Shown in pieces: positions 56,269 to 64,000 of a DNA stretch of 64,000 bases. Source of the stretch: Caballeronia concitans. GTDB lineage: Bacteria; Pseudomonadota; Gammaproteobacteria; Burkholderiales; Burkholderiaceae. Position 1 is the first letter of the stretch, and each line of letters starts with the position of its first letter. The stretch lies in NCBI RefSeq assembly GCF_001544615.1, contig NZ_FCNV02000004.1, positions 62,001 through 126,000 on the forward strand. The letters run 5' to 3'. Position numbers and translations under genes: made by a program. A model generated the notes under the pieces. It was not told the origin of the DNA. It made no database searches and saw only the letters and a program-made list of their open reading frames with translations.

Positions 56269-56841
56269 ATGCCCGCCATGACCGACACGACGCCCAGTCT
56301 CGACTACGAAGACCTCTTCAGGCATTTGCCGGTCGCCGTGATCGTGGCGCGCGAGCGCATCATGGTGGACTGCAATGCGCGGGCGCTCGAACTCTTCAGG
56401 GCAAAGCGAAGCGACATTCTCAATCAGTCGTTTTCGAAGCTGTATCCGCAGCAGAAAGACTTCGCGACGACCGGACGCCGGCTCGCGCCGCTCATCGCGA
56501 AGCGCGCCGTGTTCAGCGACGAGCGCATCATGCGTCGCGTCGATGGCAGTCACTTCTGGGTCACCGTGGGCGGTTTCGGCTATAACCCGAAGCGCCCTTT
56601 CGAACTGGCGGTATGGACCTTCACCGATCTCTCGAAGAACCGCAGGCAAGCCGATGTCGCGAGCACGCTGACCGAGCGCGAGCGTGACGTTGCCGCGTTT
56701 CTCGTGCACGGAATGACGAGCAAGGAGATCGGCAAGGAACTGAACATCAGCCCACGCACCGTCGATATCCATCGCGCGAGCCTGCTGCGCAAATACGAAG
56801 TGCGGACGACACCCGATCTCATCGCCCGGCTGCTAGCCTGA
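56269..56841 (+). CDS. PAS domain / LuxR-type HTH transcriptional regulator
   Basis: This 190-residue regulator has one PAS domain (about 12-120; LFRHLPVAVIVARERIMVDC, then VDGSHFWVTVGGFGYNPKRP). A LuxR/FixJ helix-turn-helix (about 128-188) follows, with LTERERDVAAFLVHGMTSKE and ISPRTVDIHRASLLRKY. The PAS ligand is unknown. It ends the transporter-dipeptidase-DUF5943 set and faces an SDR gene. It is the only regulator in the locus and the best candidate for the palindromic sites at 53212-53248 and 56231-56245. Confidence 0.9.
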   Translation: MPAMTDTTPSLDYEDLFRHLPVAVIVARERIMVDCNARALELFRAKRSDILNQSFSKLYPQQKDFATTGRRLAPLIAKRAVFSDERIMRRVDGSHFWVTVGGFGYNPKRPFELAVWTFTDLSKNRRQADVASTLTERERDVAAFLVHGMTSKEIGKELNISPRTVDIHRASLLRKYEVRTTPDLIARLLA

Positions 56842-56876
56842 AGAGCGGCGCCGCAGTCGTGATGTTGTCCGCGATG

Positions 56877-57644
56877 TCAAAGCACGGCGAGCCAGCCGCC
56901 ATCGACGTAAATGATTTGTCCGTTCACGTAGCTCGATGCCGCCGACGCGAGATACACCGCCGTGCCGACGAGTTCTTCGGGCTTGCCCCAGCGCTGCGAC
57001 GGGTTGCTGCTCTTCACCCACTTGTCGAAGTCCGCGTTGTCGACGAGCGCCTGATTCATGTCCGTCAGAATGTAGCCGGGGCCGATGGCGTTCGCCTGGA
57101 TATCGAACGGCGCCCACTCCGCGCTCATGGCGCGCGTGAGCATCTTGATACCGCCCTTCGCGGCCGTGTAAGGCGCAACCGTTGCGCGCGCGCCTTCGCT
57201 CGTGAGCGAACCGATGTTGATGATCTTGCCGCCCCGCTTGCGTTCGATCATGCGCCGCGCCGCTTCCTTCGCCACGATGAACGCGCTCGTGAGATTCGTA
57301 TCGATCACGCGTTGCCAGTCGGCGAGCGCGAGATCGATCATCGGCTTGCGGAACTGGATGCCCGCGTTGTTCACGACGATGTCCACTTCGATGCCTTCCG
57401 CATCCCAGGCGGCGAATGCAGCGGCAACGGATGCTTCATCGGTGACGTCGAAGGCTTTGCCGCGTGCGTCGAAGCCTTGCGCCTGCAAGCGGATGACGGC
57501 GGCATCGACGGTTTCTTCCTTAGTGCCGTTGACGATGACGCGCGCGCCCGCCGTCGCGAATCCTTCAATAAGCGCATGGCCGATGCCGCGCGCCGAACCC
57601 GTGACGAGCGCCGTGCGGCCGCTGAGATCGAACAGCTTGTTCAT
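56877..57644 (-). CDS. SDR oxidoreductase, gluconate 5-dehydrogenase-like
   Basis: This 255-residue classical SDR shows the cofactor motif ALVTGSARGIGHALIEGF, DIVVNNAGIQFRKPM, the catalytic serine in NIGSLTSEGAR and YTAAKGGIKMLTRAM. It ends SYVNGQIIYVDGGWLAVL. It is closest in style to IdnO/Gno gluconate 5-dehydrogenases, but a range of sugar-acid or polyol substrates is possible. The ATG at 57644 has GGGAA. It converges on the PAS/LuxR gene with 35 bases between stops. Confidence 0.88.
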   Translation of the reverse strand: MNKLFDLSGRTALVTGSARGIGHALIEGFATAGARVIVNGTKEETVDAAVIRLQAQGFDARGKAFDVTDEASVAAAFAAWDAEGIEVDIVVNNAGIQFRKPMIDLALADWQRVIDTNLTSAFIVAKEAARRMIERKRGGKIINIGSLTSEGARATVAPYTAAKGGIKMLTRAMSAEWAPFDIQANAIGPGYILTDMNQALVDNADFDKWVKSSNPSQRWGKPEELVGTAVYLASAASSYVNGQIIYVDGGWLAVL

Positions 57645-57971
57645 GCGTGTTTCCCGGTGAAATGCTTTCGAAAAGAAGACGCGCAGCTTCTATCGACAGG
57701 CTGCGTCCGTAAGACGTTGAACGTAGCAGACAGGGATGCAGGGAAATATCAGGGTTCGCCCGCGTGCGAGTGGATGAGGTTTTAGGCCTCGTCGCGAAGA
57801 AATAACCGATGCCAGAAGATCACGAGATCGGTCTGCGGGTCTATGCAATGCGCGCTTTGATCTTGCGCAGTTCGATGCGCGGCGCACGGGCCGCGTCGAG
57901 ACACTGAATCAGCAGGACATCCGCGCTGTACGAGCCGACGGATGTCCCTCGAACGTGACTACCGTTCGCTA
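57645..57971. other. intergenic stretch without a recognised gene
   Basis: It holds the promoter of the SDR gene and, at 57915-57947, a hairpin downstream of the glycoside hydrolase. A minus-strand frame ending at 57841 reads VGSYSADVLLIQCLDAARAP before its stop and might be the tail of a lost gene, but it is too short to assign. Confidence 0.5.
57915..57947 (-). terminator. hairpin downstream of the glycoside hydrolase
   Basis: GGACATCCG at 57915-57923 pairs perfectly with CGGATGTCC at 57939-57947 around a 15-base loop, 24 bases after the stop of the minus-strand hydrolase gene. No T tract follows, so the role is tentative. Confidence 0.4.
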
Positions 57972-59363
57972 TTACGCCGTGACCGGATTCGCCGCGATGA
58001 AGTTCTTGAACGTGGCGTACGCCGGAGTTTTCGTCACGCCGTCGCCCTGAATCAGACCGTAGCTCGGGTCGATCACCGCGTACATCATGATGCATTCGAT
58101 GTTGTACTTGTCCTTGACCGCATAGTAGCTTGCGATCGTTTCCTGCACGTACGCCGATTGCGCCGTTGCAGAATCCGCCGAACCGGACCAGCCCCATTCC
58201 GTCAACCAGATCGGCACGTTGAACGAGTCCTTCAGCACTTGCAGCACGTTGATGCACGCGTTGTTGCGGCCCGCGCATTCGATCTTGCCCGAGCTGTGAT
58301 ACCAGTGATACGTCGTGTAATCCCAGCGCAGCGATGCCGAATCCGCGACGCCCGTTGCCGTGCCGTTCGGCGAGATGCCGTTCCACAACATCTGGAGCGC
58401 GCGATACGCCATTGGAATGCCGACGTTCACGCCGCATTTGATGGTCGGATCGACCGCCTTCACGCCCGCGATCATGCCGCGAATCACGCCACGGAATGCC
58501 GGCCATTGCGACGGGCTCCAGTCGGACGACTGGCTGCCGTCCCCGCCGATCTGCAGGCCGACCGTGTCGAGTTCATTGCCGCATTCGATGTGCGTCACGA
58601 GGCCGACCAGCGGCTGCGTGCAACGCACCGCGAGGTCATAACCGAGTTGATACGCGGCGGCTTCGGTGCCGGTCGGATTCCAGCCCGCCGAGCGCGGGTT
58701 CAGCACCGGCATGATGCCGACGCCGCTGTTCGCGAAGCAGCCGCGCAGGGCCATGGCGAGCGTCGTCGACATGCCCGCGTCGGCGGTGTCGCAACGATAC
58801 ATCGTCACGCCGAGGTCCTTGAGGATGGCGAGTTGCTGCTCCGCCGTCATCGTGTAATAGATGCCCGAGCCCCACGCCATGTGGCCGTTGATGCCATAGA
58901 ACAGCGACGTGTTGGACGGCTTGATCACGGTGCGCGGGTCGGTCGTGCCGATGTTCTTCCACGGCGAACCGTTCAGGTACCAGACACCGCTTCCGTTCTG
59001 CGCGTAGATGATTCCGTTGAAGTACAGGATTTGCACCAGTGCGACGCTCGATCCGGTCGAGACGCCCGCGCCGTTCTTCATCACGCGACCGCCGACGAGC
59101 GTCCACACGGCGCCCGCGCTGTCGGTAATGGATGCCGCTGGCGGAATGGTCGTGCCGGAAGCAGAGGCAGTCGCCGCCTTGGACACGCTCTTCGCCACGC
59201 CGCCCGCTGCGTCGCCTGCGGAATCCAGGCTGCCGCCGCATGCAGAAAGTGCCGCGCCGCCTGCTCCGGCCATCAGGAAAGAAAGGAACTTCCGGCGGGT
59301 TAAAGCCGAATCGGTAAAAGATGCGGATAAAGATGCTGCAGTGGCTTGTTTAGGCTTATTCAT
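57972..59363 (-). CDS. exported clan GH-A glycoside hydrolase-like lipoprotein
   Basis: This 463-residue protein has a combined TAT/lipoprotein signal: RRKFLSFLMAGAGGAALSAC. A serine/alanine linker follows, then a small beta module (about 75-145; GAVWTLVGGRVMKNGAGVS, YFNGIIYAQNGSGVWYLNG). A TIM-barrel catalytic domain of the GH5/GH39 clan runs to the end. The acid/base is probably the Glu in HIECGNELDTVG and the nucleophile the Glu in PIWLTEWGWSGSA. The architecture recalls PslG-like exopolysaccharide hydrolases. It is preceded by a long AT-rich leader and stands alone. The substrate is unknown. Confidence 0.82.
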   Translation of the reverse strand: MNKPKQATAASLSASFTDSALTRRKFLSFLMAGAGGAALSACGGSLDSAGDAAGGVAKSVSKAATASASGTTIPPAASITDSAGAVWTLVGGRVMKNGAGVSTGSSVALVQILYFNGIIYAQNGSGVWYLNGSPWKNIGTTDPRTVIKPSNTSLFYGINGHMAWGSGIYYTMTAEQQLAILKDLGVTMYRCDTADAGMSTTLAMALRGCFANSGVGIMPVLNPRSAGWNPTGTEAAAYQLGYDLAVRCTQPLVGLVTHIECGNELDTVGLQIGGDGSQSSDWSPSQWPAFRGVIRGMIAGVKAVDPTIKCGVNVGIPMAYRALQMLWNGISPNGTATGVADSASLRWDYTTYHWYHSSGKIECAGRNNACINVLQVLKDSFNVPIWLTEWGWSGSADSATAQSAYVQETIASYYAVKDKYNIECIMMYAVIDPSYGLIQGDGVTKTPAYATFKNFIAANPVTA

Positions 59364-59915
59364 GGCAGGTAAAGAAGTCCGGTGAGTTCAATGGAATGAA
59401 CTCTAACCGTTCCTTTTTTACCTGAAACCGTTACATTTTTTTAAGCAGGAAAATAGGTTAAAAATGATCAGAAGAATAGATCACGAGGAAGAACTACTTA
59501 TCTAAAACTAACTATGTGAAACGTTTGCTATGTGACAGTTCGCAATGGGTAAGCAATACTTGAGTGCCGTAGAGGGATTACCTAAAGTTTCGAATTGCTC
59601 GTTTTTTGATCGATAACATTTACCGATAGATTGGTTTCTGAACGGATTGCAGTTAGTCAGTAATATTTGCTGTTAAAAGTAACTAACGATGTCTGAAGCG
59701 CAAGGGCGGCAACGGTTCTCGGTACCCGGCCGCGCTCCTTCGCATATCTAACTAATTTAAGGAAGCCCGTGCACGTCCTGCTCTCGCGGGATCTACTGTA
59801 CGGCACCGAGCCAACGACGCTTGACCGGTTCGAACTACCTGTCGCAATGGCGACGCGGCCATCGTCCGCAGGCATGTCGTTCCATGCGCCGCATGACGTT
59901 GGCCGCGTGCGAAGG
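59364..59915. other. AT-rich intergenic region, no gene
   Basis: From about 59395 to 59760 the sequence is strikingly AT-rich compared with everything around it, with T tracts near 59411 and 59438 and runs such as GTTAAAAATGATC. No frame is gene-like. It probably contains the promoter and long 5' leader of the glycoside hydrolase, and it looks like a nucleoid-protein (H-NS type) target. From about 59770 to 59915 the base composition returns to normal. Confidence 0.6.
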
Positions 59916-60200
59916 TCAGGAGCCTTTATAGACGTTGCAGGGCAATCCCGCCGGGCAGTCCGACGGATTCCGGCTGCGCACCCATTCGCCATAGTTGCGT
60001 GCGCCCGCGCCGCTCGCGCCCGTATACCCGGACCCGCCATAGTCCGAGCCGCTATAGGTGGAAGCACCGTAAGTGGACGTGCTGGCATCCGTGGTATGCG
60101 ATGCGCCGCTCATCGGCGCATTCTGTTGCTGAGCGAAAGCCGCGCCGCTCGAAATAAGCACGCCAGCGGCGCCTACCGTGAAAAGATGACGGAGTTTCAT
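59916..60200 (-). CDS. small exported glycine/serine/tyrosine-rich protein
   Basis: This 94-residue protein has a signal peptide FTVGAAGVLISSGAAFAQQ and a mature low-complexity stretch STYGASTYSGSDYGGSGYTG. The conserved-looking C-terminus RNPSDCPAGLPCNVYKGS has two cysteines able to form a disulfide. Similar small exported proteins with a C-terminal Cys pair are common in Burkholderia. The ATG at 60200 follows GAGGAA. The role is unknown. Confidence 0.75.
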   Translation of the reverse strand: MKLRHLFTVGAAGVLISSGAAFAQQQNAPMSGASHTTDASTSTYGASTYSGSDYGGSGYTGASGAGARNYGEWVRSRNPSDCPAGLPCNVYKGS

Positions 60201-60423
60201 TGTCGGTTCCTCTCGAAAGTGGGTTGACGTGACGTATCGCGCGAGCAGCCGATATGCGCGCCGTCAGCCGTATTCATCTGAGCAAACCGTGTTCCCAGCT
60301 GCGCGAGTAGCGGCGGATGCGGAGGGTATGGCGAGGGTGTCGGCGCTGCGTCCCGATTCGAACACAAGGATATTAATTCGCTATCCGAATCATGATGAAA
60401 GCGGCTTTTCAGACGTCCGGGAC

Positions 60424-60777
60424 TTAAGAGGACCGCGGTCCCAGGCGCGGCGAAACGCGCCACGGGCCACCGCGACGCAAAGAGATGATGTTCCTCGGCG
60501 GAGCAGCGCAAACGCACTGGCACGACCAATACGTTTGCTCTCCGACGACATGCTTCGTCAAGACGCATTCATCGGCACAATCGTCGCTCTGGCAACCGAA
60601 GACCGCGCCCTCGCCGGTATCGGATGCGAGCACGCACCATACATCGCATGAGCCGTAACGTGGCGATCGCAATGTCTCTCTCAGCACCGATGGATATTCC
60701 GAGCGCTGCAGCGCGCGAACGACCGTCTCGCCGTCCTGAAAGGCGACAGTCAGGAGCTTGCCGACAATTTTGACCAT
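60424..60777 (-). CDS. cysteine-rich hypothetical protein
   Basis: This 117-residue protein begins MVKIVGKLLTVAFQDGETVV, then RALQRSEYPSVLRETLRS. The core has seven cysteines: CDVWC, GCQSDDCADEC and SCQCVC. No signal peptide is present, so the cysteines may bind metal in the cytosol. The ATG at 60777 has GGAGG about ten bases away. The arginine-rich tail after CVCAAPP may be read-through of a decayed end. I do not recognise the family. It is divergent from katG. Confidence 0.6.
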   Translation of the reverse strand: MVKIVGKLLTVAFQDGETVVRALQRSEYPSVLRETLRSPRYGSCDVWCVLASDTGEGAVFGCQSDDCADECVLTKHVVGEQTYWSCQCVCAAPPRNIISLRRGGPWRVSPRLGPRSS

Positions 60778-60863
60778 CCGACAAACCCTCCGGATGCAAA
60801 GTGGGTTATTCCAACTTAGTTGGCGCGCGGGGCCGCCACCAATCATTTGCGCCAATCACCTAT

Positions 60864-63340
<2,477 letters not shown>

Positions 63341-63351
63341 TCGCGATGCTT

Positions 63352-63382
63352 ACCGCGAGCCTTCATGCCGGGGGCTCGCGGT
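63352..63382. terminator. hairpin between katG and the convergent kinase gene
   Basis: ACCGCGAGCC at 63352-63361 pairs perfectly with GGCTCGCGGT at 63373-63382. It lies between two convergent stops and may serve both, though neither side has a long T tract. Confidence 0.6.
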
Positions 63383-63397
63383 GCGAGCGCACATCGT

Positions 63398-64000
63398 TCA
63401 AGAAGGATCGAGCACGCGTCGAATTGCGGTCTCGAGCGAAGCCGTATCGTAGGGCTTGCGCAGCAACACGACGCCTTCGATAGACGGCGCATCGTTCTGG
63501 CCGGTGGCAAAGATGACGGACAAGTCCGGTTGCCGCTCGCGTGCGACCCGTGCGAGTTCATCGCCGGGAACGTCCGGCAAGCCGATATCCGTCAGCAAGA
63601 CGTCCACGTCATGCTTGTCGAGTAAAGCAAGCGCGGAAGTGGAATCCGTCGCTTCATGGACAACATGACCGAACGTTTCGAGTAGTTCGACTGTCACGGC
63701 GCGAATGAGGTCATCGTCTTCCACATACAGAATGTGCAGCGCCGGCGACGCTTTGCCTGCGCCGCTTTCGACAGCGTGCATGCCGAAGGATGGACGCGGC
63801 GCGGTCCGGTCGATGGGAATATCGCTAAACGCATCGCCGCGCTTTGCAGAGCGATTACCCAGCACGCGGCGTATCTTGCGCGCGAGCGCTTCACGCGAAT
63901 ACGGCTTGCTCAACAATTCGACGCCCGGATCCAGCCGGCCGCCGTGAACGATCGAGTTCTCCGTATAGCCCGACGTGTACAGCACCGCGATGCCGGGAAT
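63398..64000 (-). CDS. C-terminal receiver domains of a hybrid sensor kinase, partial
   Basis: The frame is open to the window edge. It first encodes the end of a receiver domain ([38 protein letters not shown]). After a linker of about 30 residues comes a complete receiver: [20 protein letters not shown], the phospho-aspartate in [23 protein letters not shown] and the lysine in [12 protein letters not shown]. Tandem receivers of this kind end large hybrid kinases with CHASE or PAS input. The kinase core lies beyond the window. Confidence 0.88.
   Translation of the reverse strand: MPGIAVLYTSGYTENSIVHGGRLDPGVELLSKPYSREALARKIRRVLGNRSAKRGDAFSDIPIDRTAPRPSFGMHAVESGAGKASPALHILYVEDDDLIRAVTVELLETFGHVVHEATDSTSALALLDKHDVDVLLTDIGLPDVPGDELARVARERQPDLSVIFATGQNDAPSIEGVVLLRKPYDTASLETAIRRVLDPS

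Noticed and set aside
57841-57954. Possible C-terminal tail of a regulator on the minus strand
   Set aside because: Only about 35 residues, no diagnostic motif, and upstream it overlaps the glycoside hydrolase frame.

Overview
The window looks like chromosomal DNA of a member of Burkholderia sensu lato, most likely the Caballeronia/Paraburkholderia group. This is inferred from gene content, not from a search. The support is high GC, a Gram-negative porin ending in phenylalanine, a MipA/OmpV protein, a DUF4148-like lipoprotein, TAT-exported phospholipase C, KatG, and a wealth of oxidative catabolic enzymes. No rRNA, tRNA, CRISPR array or intact insertion sequence was seen.

Layout. (1) 1-3.6 kb is decayed ground: a frameshifted XdhC remnant, a YCII/DGPF-domain remnant, an orphan polyol-type ABC binding protein and about 1 kb with no recognisable gene. 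(2) 3.6-17 kb is a co-oriented minus-strand catabolic region. It carries 3-hydroxyacyl-CoA dehydrogenase, thiolase, ETF-ubiquinone oxidoreductase, acyl-CoA dehydrogenase, an AraC regulator, a BON protein, a porin, an acyl-CoA ligase, a TauD/TfdA dioxygenase, a quinone reductase-like MDR and an MFS importer. A divergent AraC gene and a beta-keto acid cleavage enzyme (BKACE) follow. Together they can import, activate and beta-oxidise a carboxylic acid, but no enoyl-CoA hydratase is present. (3) 19.8-28.2 kb has outer-membrane and exported proteins, then a glgP-glgX-mscS operon. (4) 28.2-31.3 kb is a patchwork: an EAL-domain remnant, a D-amino-acid dehydrogenase, a lipoprotein, a PRC-barrel protein and a GntR remnant. 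(5) 31.4-39.4 kb has a PAS-rich hybrid histidine kinase facing a 2-aminoethylphosphonate uptake operon (phnSTUV) with a PhnZ-type HD oxygenase, then a DUF2278 protein.

(6) 39.6-49.2 kb is a plus-strand run: TAT-exported purple-acid-type phosphatase, chemoreceptor, EAL-CBS-GGDEF protein, small lipoprotein, phospholipase C, an unannotated-looking 51-residue protein with a perfect Shine-Dalgarno and terminator, and a GT9 glycosyltransferase. Its 3' end overlaps an SDR gene. (7) 49.1-57.6 kb is the most interesting accessory locus. An LLM flavin monooxygenase and a peptide-type binding protein diverge from a transporter-M19 dipeptidase-DUF5943-PAS/LuxR set. Similar palindromic sites lie in the divergent promoter and just upstream of the regulator gene, which suggests one regulon. 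(8) 58-64 kb has a TAT-exported clan GH-A glycoside hydrolase with an AT-rich leader, two small proteins, katG with a possible OxyR site, and the C-terminal receiver domains of a hybrid kinase cut by the window edge.
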